Of a stretch of 64,000 bases of DNA, positions 21,445-33,307 are shown piece by piece. The notes below the pieces were generated by a model. The model worked only from the letters and a program-made list of their open reading frames with translations. It made no database searches and was not told where the DNA came from. Made by a program: the position numbers and the translations under genes. Source of the DNA: Lichtheimia corymbifera B2541 (Eukaryota; Mucoromycota; Mucoromycetes; Mucorales; Lichtheimiaceae); contig JNEU01001032.1 in assembly GCA_000697475.1 (NCBI GenBank), positions 155,476 to 219,475 of the forward strand. The letters run 5' to 3'. The first letter of the stretch is position 1, and every line of letters starts with the position of its first letter.

Positions 21445-24283
21445 ATGGCAGACACATCAAGAGTAGACAAGCTCACACAAACAGTCGAGTCTTTAATCAT
21501 CAGTGACAGTGAGTATCCCTTATTGAAACTAACAATGCAAAACAACTCACCTGAAAGAAACGAACAGATCTCCAAGGCAACATGTCAAGCGTTTCTGAGA
21601 CATTTGGTCATCTTGTGGAGTCCATTGAACAATCCAAGGATAATGCTGCATTATGGGAACAGGCAACACGATTGGCACAAACGGTGGCAGGCACACTCGT
21701 CTCAAGTATTTTGGAAGAATGTTGTCACGAGAAAAAAGAGCATGGAGTTCATGGGTGTTTGTATTGCAGAATCGACACGTGCATCTTTCGGTGAAACCGG
21801 TGGCATCACGCATGTTACTCGTTTATTGCAACTCGCTGATGATAACGACACCTTCAAAGTTCAAGCATTGCGTGTACTTGGTAATGCATGCATTGATTAC
21901 GGTATGTCGAGGGAGGGATGGAGGGGTCAACTATGATGTGCCCTGGCAGATCTTTCTGATAGCGTAGGTTTCTAGATGACAATCGAAAGCGCGTACATGA
22001 AGGTGGTGTGGTGGATATGGTCATTCCTTTTCTCCAAGAACACCAAAATCACGAATTGACCAAGGTGGCATGTGGTTTTTGCTTGAATAGCAGTGTGGAT
22101 TATGGTACGTGGAAAGGTAGGGGATTATTACTTGGGGCTTAACATGGTTCCTGTCATTTAGAGCCAATCCAAAAAGCCATTGGCAGCAGTGATGGTATCG
22201 AATACCTTTCCAAATTGTTGAAGCCTGCTCGACTCGATCATGGCGAACTTGTCACAGTTCTATTGGCAGCACGTGCCTTGGACAATTTGATGCATGAAGG
22301 TATGTATGTGCGTTTAGTGGTAGGGCGAAATGGTTGCATGGGATACTCATTTTGTGCATGTCCTAGATTCCGCACGTGCAAAGTTTGTATCATGTAATGA
22401 TGCCATTGAGCGTCTTTTGGACTTGATCAAGTACGAATGGAAGGTGGATCAATTTACAAATTTGGATTTGCTCGGATCTCTCGTGGATGTTTTACTCCAG
22501 GCCGTGGCTGAAGATGGTAATGATGTGCAACAACACTCTATTGGATATGTTTGTATATTGATGAAGGTTGTATACTATGCTAGAGACCGCGCAAAATGCA
22601 GTGGTGGATTCCGGCAACTTTGTCATGCTTCTTGATTTTGTGGAACACGCTGAACTACCGGATGAAGAGGAGAACGACGAAGAGGAAAAGAAGCAGTTTG
22701 AAGAAATCATGACAACCGTCACCAAGTGCGTGGTGTGTGCAATCTCAAGTGGTGAGTATTGTGTGTATATGGTACCTGGGAAAATATAGCTGATTGTCTT
22801 TTTTTGGGGGGTTGTTTGGATGATTCAAGACAGCAAGATGAATGAGTTATACAAGAATGATCACCTACTTGGACGATTCATTGGTTGGGCACGCTCGAAA
22901 TCGGAAGTTTTGGCACAAACAGGAGTCTATGCATTGGGCAATCTTGCACGATCAGGTGCGTGCGTCATATGGCATTCCTTTTTTAGCGTGGCACTTACAA
23001 TTTGTGTGGATAGATGAAATCTGTATCGATCTCGTCAAACGACATCATCTGCATCAAGCTTTATTAGAAGCATTCAACTTGACAGACAAGGCAACTTTCA
23101 GATACGCTATTTTGGGTTGTCTTAAGCACCTATGTCTTGCCAGTATGTATATCTCTATTTGCTGATGGGCATTTGTTTTGATACCATTTTTCTTTTAGAG
23201 GAGAACAGGTCGATCATTGGCGAAGCAAATGTTATCCCCACGATTGCACCGTTACTAGAAACCACCAACGACATGCTCAAACGCAATCAATTTCTTACGA
23301 TTGGCATTATCAAGCTGCTTTGTGCCAACGAATGTGAGTATCTGTAATGTTTGTTTCGGTTGTCAACCGCTCACACAGGCTAAATGTGAAATTTAGATAC
23401 CAACTCTAAAGAGGTGATCAGCGGTGCAGTTACAGGAGATGAAGGCAAGACCCCATTGGAGCTCGTTCTCGCATGTCTGGACCGTTTTGATGATGTAGCC
23501 GCCAAGAGTGAAGCAACAAGGATTTTGACCAATTTGATAAAGTCAGTGTGGCTCCATCAAGGTAACAGCAGGATTAAGGAGAGCACATGAGTGCATGTAC
23601 TGATATGGTTTTACACATGCACAGGCAATGAAGCATCATCCACTTTAAGAAAGAAGCTTCTCGATCAAAGGGTGGTCCAGCCCATTGTTGAAATGACCCG
23701 CGCATCCAATTTCCCTGTATTAAAGAATGATGGTGTTATTGCCCTGTCGTCTATTCTTGCTGCATGGCAAATGGAAGATTCCCAAGATATAATCAATGGT
23801 ACACCCTTATCTTGCATTGTGAATCCCCCGATTACTAATGTGCAATTTCCTTGTTATAGTGTTATCGTTAATTACTGCGGACGCACCACCATTACCTGAT
23901 GTGCAGCCTAGTGAGGAGGAGCAGGAGGAGCAGGAGCAACAATCCAAACCAGAGACCCGGTCGTTCCTTGAAGTGATCACAGGCATGATGACAACAAATG
24001 ACGGCAACAACAGCCGACCAATTCCTCCTGAGATGCAATGGAATGTGTGCGTGCTTTTAGAGAAGATTGTGGAAGCAGCCAAAGGCGGTAAGTTGGATTC
24101 TTGGAATGTTGGGGATATACAATGATGAATACCGGCTTATATGGACGTAATATTACAGTTGAGTATCAAGCTGCCATCGACAAGATCAAAATGAGCTCTT
24201 TGACAACCTTGGAACAAGCAGCTCAACGACCTGATATGGTGGGAACTGCAGCTCAAAAAGTGGTGGCTACCCTCAACTCCTAG
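21445..24283 (+). CDS. SmgGDS (RAP1GDS1)-like armadillo-repeat protein
   Basis: Fourteen exons: 21445-21508, 21568-21705, 21770-21901, 21976-22104, 22162-22299, 22367-22516, 22584-22751, 22830-22955, 23014-23142, 23199-23333, 23397-23561, 23625-23798, 23860-24087, 24159-24283 (666 residues). Each internal exon is roughly one armadillo repeat (42-76 codons), with helices such as VQALRVLGNACIDY, LTKVACGFCLNSSVDY and QTGVYALGNLARS. The repeat pattern and length fit SmgGDS, a chaperone and exchange factor for prenylated Rho/Rap-type small GTPases in the cytosol. An acidic loop (DEEENDEEEKKQFEE) falls mid-protein. All 13 introns are phase 1. Exon 2's donor (A|GTATTT at 21706) is the least certain junction. 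Other armadillo proteins remain possible. Confidence 0.8.
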
Positions 24284-24327
24284 GATATATATGTATATTG
24301 ATTTTATTTGTCAAGAGTAAAAGCTGT

Positions 24328-25018
24328 TTATAAGAGCATATAGAGAGCAGTGACGATCTTCATGTTGTTCTCCTTTGCAAACTTGTTGATATCGAATGCT
24401 GTACGGTCAAGACGGGGATTTTCAGGTGTCATTGTTTGGTTTTGTTGGGATTGTTCGAGAAGAGCAAATACGTAGCGATGAGGGGTATCGCTTGCTGTGG
24501 GAGCTGTATAAGGGATATACTGGAAGAGTGGGTCATCATTTGAAACATCGGTAGCAGGACGTTGACCATCAATGTTGGTGACGAGCCAGTGCAAATAAGG
24601 ACCATTCTCCTCATTATCAGGATCCATCTAAGCCTTTGTTGTTAGTAAAGACAATGAATGACCACATTCAATATGCATAAAACCTCCTACCAAAACCAAC
24701 GAATACTGAGAGACATCGTTTGTCTTTGAAAACCAGACATGAGGTCGCTCTTCCACCTCCTGAGGTTCGATGGTGGTACCCATTTGCAGCATTCTGGTCA
24801 TATGATAGGTGATACGCAATTCACTTTGTGGCTCAAATTCATCAAGAACTGGTAATAGGGTAGGACAATGTAAGCCGAAAACAGCATTATGATGAGTATT
24901 TATAATTATTACCATCAGGGAACAAATGACCCTTTTCTAAGCCTTCGCGGATGACAGCGTGGCTCAATGCAAAAGCAAGGGGGGATAAGACAACAGCAAA
25001 CAAAAAGATAAAAAGCAT
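24328..25018 (-). CDS. Secreted phosphatidylethanolamine-binding (PEBP) family protein
   Basis: Three exons: 25018-24913, 24848-24691, 24627-24328 (187 residues). A signal peptide (MLFIFLFAVVLSPLAFAL) leads into a PEBP fold. Landmarks are the DPD motif after the second intron (MDPDNEENGPYLHWLVTNI) and the later P-x-x-HRY motif (SDTPHRYVFALLE), which form the ligand pocket in this family. The length is normal for PEBP. Fungal relatives include carboxypeptidase Y inhibitor Ic and secreted PEBPs; the signal peptide favours the secretory pathway. Substrate or partner cannot be deduced. A TATA-like box precedes it. Confidence 0.85.
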
Positions 25019-25425
25019 GGCTAAAAGAACGAGGTTATATCACACACAAGCAGTAGACTTGCACGGACAATGGAGCAAAGGGGGAAGGGGAAATGCTTTG
25101 TCTTTATCTTTTATATATACATGATTAAAAGAATGATCATTCCTTGAAGCATAACTTGGGTTGGTTGAAAGTCTAGTAGTTGGAACGTAATCAACTTTTA
25201 TGGTATCATTACGTATATTTAAGATGCGATGGGGTTGGTGGGATGAAAGCTCGCGTGAGAATTGGGAACCATCCCTTTTGCATGACCTAATGCTTTGATT
25301 GGTTTACAGGTTTCAGACACACTGTACAGCACACCACATCACACACACACCACACTAATTCTTATCATATCGCCTGCTGATAGAACGACAATTATCCTTT
25401 TTCTTTTCCCTTTTCTCTTTTTTTT
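25019..25425. other. Divergent promoter region
   Basis: About 400 bp between the PEBP gene (-) and an unknown S/T-rich gene (+). It has a TATA-like box for the minus gene and a pyrimidine-rich tract (25390-25422) before the plus gene. No gene is seen. Confidence 0.5.
25108..25117 (-). promoter_or_regulatory. TATA-like box of the PEBP gene
   Basis: On the minus strand TATATAAAAG lies about 90 bp before the PEBP ATG. Function is inferred from position. Confidence 0.45.
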
Positions 25426-26316
25426 ATGCTCGCTACATTTTTACTTTCACCCTCATTTTGTTGTGCACGAAGGCCTACTTTATCTCGTCGAGTATGGTCG
25501 TCAACATCCACATGTGTAACAAAAGGCCGCAAAATCACCACTTCATCTAATGCTACTCCTTCTTCGACCACGACAATTTCTTCTTCGTCTTCGTCTTCGT
25601 CTTCTTCTTCTGCAGCAACATCATCCACAACACCCGTAACACTCTTTTGGAAAAGACGGTCATCTCATGACGGTGACAATGAGACTGATCAAGTGGAGCG
25701 TGGCATGTCGAATCTGCTTATACAGAGCACACCTGCACAACGCCCGGGACTTTTGGTACGACGACCTGTATCATTTAAGCGAGCCGTTCGAGTGACTTTG
25801 ACGATGGTGTTGGATGGAAGAGCAATACTTCAATGTTTATCGACTGGTGGTGGTGGTGGTGGAACGTTGGATGATGACGATGAGCTCGTGCAGACGATTC
25901 AAAGAATGGCTCGACAATACCAAGAGCACATGCAAAGGATCACGGTGGTACTCACGCACTTGAGAAGACACGACAGAGCGCTACGAGTGCAAATCATGCA
26001 CAAGACCACATTACATTTGACCTTACCAGACTCGTTATTTTTCCCGCATTCACCTAGCAAAGCAAGGGCATGTGTTTGGTTGCAAGATCTCGGCATTCAA
26101 CCTGATACCCCAGGATTTGAGCTTAATGAAGAGACTTATACTTCCACTTGTTCGAAACAAGCCAGCAATCCAGCATCCTCTGCCATCATCGGCCCTGGTT
26201 ATTTCAAAGATATCCAGCTATTTCTTGATCAAGTCGATCATCTAATTGAACGCAACATGGCTTTCTCAAATGCATCATCAGCATCGCAGAATAATAGGAT
26301 ACCAACTTCATCATAG
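25426..26316 (+). CDS. Unknown Ser/Thr-rich protein, 296 residues
   Basis: Single-exon frame. The N-terminus has Arg and Ser with few acidic residues (MLATFLLSPSFCCARRPTLS), which could be a mitochondrial targeting sequence, then a Ser/Thr low-complexity tract with a poly-Ser run. The central and C-terminal parts look folded and mostly helical (LVQTIQRMARQYQEHMQRI, VVLTHLRRHDRALRVQIMHK), with a Gly run at about residues 142-147 and an ordered tail (GPGYFKDIQLFLDQVDHLIE). No family is recognised. Its 3' end converges on the PAQR gene. The long uninterrupted frame and balanced composition argue that it is real. Confidence 0.6.
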   Translation: MLATFLLSPSFCCARRPTLSRRVWSSTSTCVTKGRKITTSSNATPSSTTTISSSSSSSSSSSAATSSTTPVTLFWKRRSSHDGDNETDQVERGMSNLLIQSTPAQRPGLLVRRPVSFKRAVRVTLTMVLDGRAILQCLSTGGGGGGTLDDDDELVQTIQRMARQYQEHMQRITVVLTHLRRHDRALRVQIMHKTTLHLTLPDSLFFPHSPSKARACVWLQDLGIQPDTPGFELNEETYTSTCSKQASNPASSAIIGPGYFKDIQLFLDQVDHLIERNMAFSNASSASQNNRIPTSS

Positions 26317-26681
26317 CTCATTCCCATTCTTCTCGTCATTGATAATACATTCACCATCTTTTTCCATGTCATCATTGTTTTTTATTATTCAGGATGGTAT
26401 TATGAAGGGGTTGGGAATGTTGTTGGAGTATACAATGCACTCTGCTTTTTTTTCGAGGAGGAGGAGGAGGAGGAAAATGACGAGAGATGTAATTGTGCTT
26501 CTTGTGTGGTATAAATTACTACTCGTACTCGTAAAGGATTGGTTGACTATGCTTGTGCAATCATGCATCCACTGCACCCGTAAGAATACCGTTGATCGAA
26601 AAAGTGCATTGATGCTAAGTAGTGAAACTAGTATGTGTGCATGTGATTTGATCAGCAACAACACCAAATAATCCCAGCTGA
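26317..26681. other. Convergent intergenic region
   Basis: About 365 bp between the stops of the S/T-rich gene and the PAQR gene. It contains a GAG/AGG run near 26455-26476 and no recognisable gene. Confidence 0.5.
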
Positions 26682-28172
26682 TCAACAATGACTTACATAG
26701 ATACCAAGACACACGAAAATGTGCCAGATGGCATGGCTTGTCATGCCTGCAAAATCGAATCGGCCAGGATAGAACTTTTCCGGAAACCGGTTGATGTCTA
26801 CAATGTGTGTGTGTGTTAATGCAAATGTACCCTTTCCCTCCCAGCCTCCCTGACAGCCTCCCTGACAACCACCCTCACTCCCAAACTACTACTACACTTA
26901 CAGACAACAACACCCAATAGATACATGGCAACACTAATGGCAGCTTCTTGGAAAAAGGACATGGTTGAGAAGAATCCATTTTTGGTAACCAGGTGAAGCA
27001 CAGGTACACCGCTGGAGAACGCCATTGACAAGAACACGGTGATACGCAACCAGCGATATTCCTTGGTATCCCACAGCTTGAAGAATGGCATAATCACACC
27101 AGCACTACCGACCACCGTGGTGAAGATCATATACCGTATCTTGGGTACCGAATGACAGTAAAAGCCATAGTATTCAGTGACGAGGACAGATGCTGTAATG
27201 AGTATAGCGATGCCAATGTAGTCCTATGCACATGGAAGAAATAAAGCGTTGTCAATGACACTGAAATGGGACGACTGGTGTGCTCCTTTTTTTTATACCC
27301 CCCTCCCCGCTTTGTTCAAGGAGAGAAGAAGACTTACCAAGGTGGCGGTGAAAGACTTGATTTTATGGCGCGAATGACAGATAAATGTATGATAAACGGA
27401 TGAACAGAGTAGACATTTAAGGGCTGCCAAGCAAAAGGTCATGAACACAATACGATCATGGAGCGTGGCTTCAGGAAAATGGCGCTATACATAGACCAAA
27501 CAACGCATGATGTCAATACTACTATGGATCCATTTATATATCATTGAGCCACTCACATTGAATGAAACAAAGGTTAGACATGTGAGGATAGCAAAAAATA
27601 CAAAGCCGAGTAGATGGCTCCAAATATTCATTGTTTCGTTGTGGATCTTAAAGATAGACATCAAACAACCACGAGTGCCTTTGCAGAAGCGGTATCTGTA
27701 TAACAGCAAATGGATGAGCGACATATTTGTTTTTTTGGGGGGCATGCAATTTGGGGGGTGGGTTGTAAAAGAAGACATTGTGGTGTAACGATCATCATGT
27801 TTTTTGGGGATTGATGTATAAAAACATGTATGCTGCATGTACTTACCCTGACAAGACATATTCGTTTTCCTGCCACTCTTTGGGCAGCTCATGAAACTGG
27901 AGTAAACGTTGTGCACCTACAACAGCTGCCTTGGCACTGTCCCAGGTCTCGTGCACCTGATCATCCATATATCGCAAGAAACCAGTCGAGTCAGCATCCT
28001 CAATCTCCTTGATCTTCGAGTTGACCGAGGCAAAGAGTTGTGTTGCTATGCTGTTGGCTGTGCATGTAGATGTAGAATGTGATCGAGTGCGAGTGTGTGG
28101 AGTAGTAAGAGCGTTTGCAAGCGACGTTGACAGTGCTACTGATTGAGAGTGTCGTCGCAGGTGATGATGCAT
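26682..28172 (-). CDS. PAQR / hemolysin-III family seven-span membrane protein
   Basis: Five exons: 28172-27847, 27695-27557, 27484-27338, 27223-26902, 26797-26682 (349 residues). Family landmarks are present: the conserved HNETMNIWSHLLG block at the start of span 1, SSVYHTFICHS (S-x3-H) in the second conserved block, DYIGIAILI, and SHAIWH (H-x3-H) near the end after FPGRFDF-type residues. These His and Ser/Asp residues coordinate zinc in adiponectin receptors. Fungal members (Izh proteins) sit in ER or plasma membrane and affect sterol, lipid and zinc homeostasis, probably as ceramidase-like enzymes. The ~85-residue N-terminus is Ser/Thr/Arg-rich. I end the gene at the TGA at 26684-26682; a further splice there would need a 19-nt intron, which is too short. 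Confidence 0.9.
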
Positions 28173-29126
28173 GGCGTTGTTGTATACAAAAGGAGTGTCG
28201 TGTGTGTGTGAGAGAGAGTGAGAGAGATAAAAGATGACAAGTAAAGAAAGAAAGAGGGAAGAGAAAGGTACAAGATTATGCTCTGGTTTTGTAACTCACC
28301 GATCAATTACCATGCCCAAGATAAAAAAGTAACCCCCACATCAGCCAGCGGATGTCGAGACAGAAGCCTTATGTGTTCTTTCATACACATGCTGCTGCTG
28401 GATTCGTTCCGATCGTCTCCCATATCCACGCTTTCTCCATCAGATCCATTTCACATGTCTCCTGAAAGAGGGTTGGCTGATATACAGCTCTTTTCTCTCT
28501 TTCTTTTCTCCACAACCCCAGCTCTCCTAACCCACCCATTATCATTCTGATTCAGTATTCTCACCCTACATATCATCATATGCACTACTACTGCTGATAC
28601 CAATCTGCTTGTGTATCATAAAAAGTGCACGCACACATATAGCCCCCATTATCAAGGCAAAAAGGGCCCCACACACACGCACCCCGTAGGGAGCTATTAT
28701 TCCGTACATCTTAGTCTTCTTTTCATGGCCCCTTCTTAAGTGACGTCTCTTTCAGTAACAAAGTTGAAATGGTGATTCAGCCACGACGACAAAAAGGTGG
28801 CTGATCGGCCATCACCAAAAATGAGCAAACCGCAAGATGCAGGAACAGAAAAGGATGCTTCTCCACGTGCCCTAACATTTTTCAACCGGAGATTCCCACA
28901 CCTCATTTACAAATGAGACACCCAGATACATCACGGATATTGATCCAGCATCATGACAAGCAATGTATTTGATATGTAGGTCACTGCTACTGCTAGTGAT
29001 GCCGGTAAAACCTTACCACACGACCCTCTTTGCATTTGTTTATGTGTACCCCTTCTCCTCAATTAACCTGCATATACCCACCACAAACCTGATCTGGCAG
29101 CCTTTTCCATTATAATGCAACGCATA

Positions 29127-29162
<36 letters not shown>

Positions 29163-29324
29163 TGATGGTCCAGCCATTGTAAATACATGTATTGGTACAT
29201 TTTTTCTTGCTATACACTAAAAAAAGAAGGGAGGTTGCTGCCATATAGGCAACTTTTTACACCAACATCCAATAAGCATGATGTTGCCGGCAGTGAATTT
29301 AAATGATGACGATGATGATGATAT
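28173..29324. other. Intergenic region with a GAT microsatellite
   Basis: About 1.15 kb between two minus-strand genes. It holds GA-rich leader sequence near the PAQR start, an ATG/GAT trinucleotide run at 29127-29162 and a shorter GAT run next to the stop of the RlpA-like gene. No gene is seen. Confidence 0.5.
29127..29162. repeat. ATG/GAT trinucleotide microsatellite
   Basis: About twelve perfect ATG units. It is not in a gene model. A second, shorter GAT run lies at about 29304-29321, just past the stop of the neighbouring gene. Confidence 0.9.
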
Positions 29325-29755
29325 CTATGACCAACTCCAGCTTGCACCTTGAAGACGACCTTGATCCAAGTCAGCTAGCTGTTTGAAGGCACTAGGGCTC
29401 AACTAATAAAGTATACAGGAAGAATTGATAAGCTGCATGAATTTTTTTCTCGAGCACGCCCCACAATAATTACATCAATATCACCAGAACCACACGATGG
29501 GCAAGTATCGACGGCCGTTACGGAAACATCTTTACCCTTGTACGTGATCGAAAGTTCCTTGCCGCATTTATCACCTGAGCTCATGACAGAAGAACTCAAT
29601 GCAGCTACCATGTCGCTTTCACTGCTCGTCTTGCCACAAGATCCAAGGCCTGGCGTGTAAAATGTAAGGGCTCCAGATTCCCGCTTCTGGATAGGCAATG
29701 CATTTGCCATGATGACCATATAAAAGAGTGCAATAAAGAAAACAAAGGAACGCAT
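29325..29755 (-). CDS. Small secreted RlpA-like double-psi beta-barrel protein
   Basis: Two exons, 29755-29474 and 29402-29325 (119 residues). A signal peptide (MRSFVFFIALFYMVIMANA) precedes LPIQKR, a possible Kex2-type KR processing site. The mature domain reads LTFYTPGLGSCGKTS, CGKELSITYKGKDVSVT, AVDTCPSCGSGDIDLSPSAF and ends GRLQGASWSWS. This is the expansin/barwin/RlpA-like barrel, with the conserved DTCPSC and DIDLSP blocks. Fungal members are secreted wall-associated or protease-inhibitor-like proteins, often induced in development. Four cysteines can form two disulfides. The last exon supplies the final strand; without splicing the frame would run into unrelated sequence. Confidence 0.85.
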
Positions 29756-31828
29756 GATGATGATGCTTATGTATATATAAACGAGATGGAAGTAGTGGTG
29801 GTGGTGGGGTGTATATATGTACAACAAGTGGATGGATGAAATAAGGAATGATAAGAAACCACTTTTTACGAAAAGTTTGCCGTTGTTTATATACTCGATC
29901 AAACAATGTGGATCGGGCACGGGTGCCCAACATCACTGTGCTGCTGTTAGTTGATCGCCTTTTTTTTCGCTCTCCTCCTTCAAGGCGATCTTTCTCATAT
30001 CACTTTTGGCATATGGCCAGTCCGCCCACGTGTAACAACAATGGCCCCAACAAACAAATCATCGCGCCGCGCTGTGTACGCGAAAAAGCATATGTAATTA
30101 AATAACGCCAATCGGCATCTTCCGCACCCCCGATCATCGGTGTGCCTATTGTTCCTTGTTCTCTCTTGTCAGCAATAGCGGAGAAACCACATATTTATGT
30201 GCAAGCGTAATGGAAGGGGTACCATAGCAATATACAGCTTGCATTATAGCAACGACAAGCCATCCGTGCATTAGCTTTATTAAACTTTTATAGATTGACA
30301 GGGATGTGCATTCCTTAGTCCCACATCCTTCAGGGGCTGATTTATGTATGATACTCTACTCTGCTCTCTCTCTTAAGCGTGTCATATTACACACCTCTTG
30401 ATTTTTGGAAGGGCCATCTTTTAATGGCTCGGTTTCAGAAAAATTATCGGAACGAAACAGCAACGTCGGCATACGTATTCTGTTGATGATGAGGATATAC
30501 GCCAAACCGGATATGGGTGGAGAATATCGGTTCGGGATGGGTTGTGTTTTTTTTAACCTTGAAAGGAAAAGACTCACACAAGTCAAATTACAAACCCATG
30601 TTGAAGAAGATCAGAAAGGCCCAATTTCATTCATTGCTAAGCTCACGTAAAATTCGTGCATGCAGCATGTAGAGCAGCACCCTCTTTGGGAAACTCATTA
30701 GGTCTGACGATATAGTCCAGACTATGGCCATTGTTCATCTTGCGCAGAATGCCAAGCGACAACTTCATTATTTGCAATCATTAACACCACCCTCCCTGTT
30801 TTTGCTCTTGTGGCTGTTATAACAGGCTACTCCACTGATCAGCATGACTTGATTACTTTTTCGTTACTTGCATTACCTACATTTATGATATCATCTTACG
30901 ATCCACGTTGCTGTAAGGTCAACAAAAAGAGATCCAGGTTTCTGGTAATAATAAGTTGATGACGATGGCAAATGATGTAATCGATAGATGTGGTCATCAT
31001 ATGGTGGAGTGACAAGGATACTATTAACCCTATAATATACGTTAATGAGCATCAAGTGACCGCATTGTTGGAACATTTGGTTAGTCGTAGCTGCTTGCTA
31101 GTATCAACATCATTCTGTAATGGCCAACCCACTAATAGCCTTTTTGTCGTTGGCATGTTCCTAGGTCACAACAACCTCGATTTGATGAATAATACCTGCT
31201 GTTTACTAGCAAGATAATTCTTTCCTTTGAGTACGTATTATGTTGGCAACTGACCACCACGTACGATATTGACAACATTTTCTGGCATGTAAACTCTTTG
31301 ATGGGCCCAATGTCGGGCATCAACAATGAACTGTATGCGGGCTAGAGACGAAAAAGGCAATTGATTTTGGCATGGCAACCGTTACATTTGTTGTCAGCGA
31401 TATACTGCGGGAAGAAACAAGAACAACCATATAAGCATAAAAAGAGGCGTTGCACTATTGTGACACCATCTGAAATGGGCATAGATGATGATTTCATGCC
31501 ACAATCACCCACGGGCTTTTTAATCTTGTAGCCCCACCCACTTTTTTGACAGTGGCACATGTTGAAAAGAGGCCAATTCTACCCCAGGAATATGACAATA
31601 AAGAATGATGACGATAACAAAAAGCACAGATGCATGCACATGCGACTTCATTAGCCAGTCAAAGAGCAGATCTCTCTTTTGTGTGTGTGTGTGTGTGTAA
31701 TCTCCATCGCCCCCCTTTTCCATTTTCATGTGAATCTTCTCTTCACGTGCTTGTCGAAAATTCCTTTTGTCTCGGACGCTCTTGTTCTCTCTCTCTTTCT
31801 TTCTCCCATTTATTACGAATGCTTTTGC
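29756..31828. other. Long divergent intergenic region
   Basis: About 2.1 kb between the RlpA-like gene (-) and a multispan membrane-protein gene (+). It includes a TATA-like box for the minus gene, a GT microsatellite (31681-31698) and a CT-rich tract before the plus gene. Short open frames such as 30405-30650 have no supportable features. Confidence 0.5.
29886..29893 (-). promoter_or_regulatory. TATA-like box of the RlpA-like gene
   Basis: TATATAAA on the minus strand lies about 130 bp before the ATG, allowing a ~100-nt leader. Function is inferred. Confidence 0.4.
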
Positions 31829-32706
31829 ATGGCAGACACGCCAATGTCCTTTTCGACGTATGAATCCAGATCAACTTCGACCTCCATGTCAGACGAAGGT
31901 TATCATTCCGATGAGAAGCCATCGTTCTCCTCTTCAACAAGTGACCATCAGGACGAGCCTTGTCCTATTGTTCACGACACTCACATTATGTAAGTGTATG
32001 GCCTGTTATCTTTTACAAGTGCACGTGCTCATAACATTCGTTCTATGTTAATAGTCGCATCTCATATACACCTATCACGCTTGCATTGACATCATCCATT
32101 ATCATCTTATCGCTCTACAGCTTAACGACGCTTGCATGGGCGCACACATTCCCACCGTTCTTTGTCCTGTTTCATCTCAGTTTCCACGTTACGCACTTGA
32201 CAGCTCATACGTTGCAACGACCTGATCTGGAGCGATTATGTGTGGTGTATGGGACATCATTGTATTGGACTGGATGGCTACTCGGAATACTTGTTTTCAG
32301 CGAGAGATTGACACTTGATCCGACCATCAGCTTATTTTGGCTCTTGATGCTGGAACGACGCAATGCATGGGGAATCATACTCTGGGAGTTTGTAAGCCGT
32401 CTGGAAGAACAAGGTGGTTACCAGTTATTGGCGTATCGTATCTGGTCTCTCATGGGCGCTGGAAGTGCATGGGGCTTGTTGTATATTGCTCTCGCTCGTA
32501 TGGACGGATTTGCCTTATTGTATCTACTCAAACCCACAAGCGTTGCAAAGCTGCTGCTGGTCAGCACCATGGCTGGTATATCCATGATCTGCTACTGGAG
32601 CTTTTGGACCTTTCAATATCGTGGTGTCATTTGGCGACGAGATTTACGTAACGGCGTCGTCGTTTGGTATAGCGATGGTGTTGCACGCGCTGGCAATGTC
32701 GAATAA
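31829..32706 (+). CDS. Unknown multispan membrane protein
   Basis: Two exons, 31829-31989 and 32055-32706 (270 residues), are joined by a GTAAGT...TAG intron. The first ~55 residues are Ser/Thr/Asp-rich and cytosolic-looking (STSTSMSDEGYHSDEKPS). Exon 2 has about six hydrophobic spans, including LALTSSIIILSLYSLTTLAW, FFVLFHLSFHVTHLTAHTL, YGTSLYWTGWLLGILVF, MGAGSAWGLLYIALARM and LLLVSTMAGISMICYWSFW. It ends with a short basic tail (IWRRDLRNGVV). Histidines in span 2 are noticeable. I recognise no family. The second exon was scored as one continuous frame, which supports the model. Confidence 0.7.
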
Positions 32707-33307
32707 TAACATAGATATTAGCACCAAGACACATTTCTTTGTATTCCCTTTCAATCCCCACAACATGTATTCCGTCCCCCAACAATACCGACCATTTTAT
32801 CAACAGCATCACTCTCTCACTCACACACTTTCCAGCTCCATCGAACTCCACATTCTGATCATTAAAATGGGAAATGATACCCCATCCTCATCTTTCATCA
32901 TCATATTCATTAGCCACTTGTTTGATAATAATCCCATCTTGAGCGACAACTTATAGGTAGTAGTAAGCAATCTTTATTGACGATTGATTCCTTCACGTTG
33001 TTGGCTCTTATCAACAAAAGCAAGAGACATACAGGAATAGCAAGGATGATTGTAAACAATGAGAACACTTTATACACGCGAACAACAATGACACCAACCA
33101 GACAATGTCAACAAGTGCTTTGACGATATGTCGGGAATTCAAGTGAATTTCCAGAGTGAGTGTGTGCCAACCAAACAACTCTCTTGGTCCCCTTTTCCTT
33201 TTGTTGCAGTGTGGTCTTTGGTCTCTTTTTACCTGTCCTCTCCTATATCTCCCTTTCTCTTTCTTTTTACTACCTCTATCTAGAATCTACTTTCTCAATC
33301 AGGCATC
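32707..33307. other. Intergenic region
   Basis: About 600 bp between two plus-strand genes. The last ~120 bp before MOB2 are strongly pyrimidine-rich, a likely promoter or leader. No gene is seen. Confidence 0.5.

Noticed and set aside
29399..29936. Longer upstream starts for the RlpA-like protein
   Set aside because: The upstream codons are not a plausible N-terminus, and the signal peptide begins exactly at the ATG at 29755.
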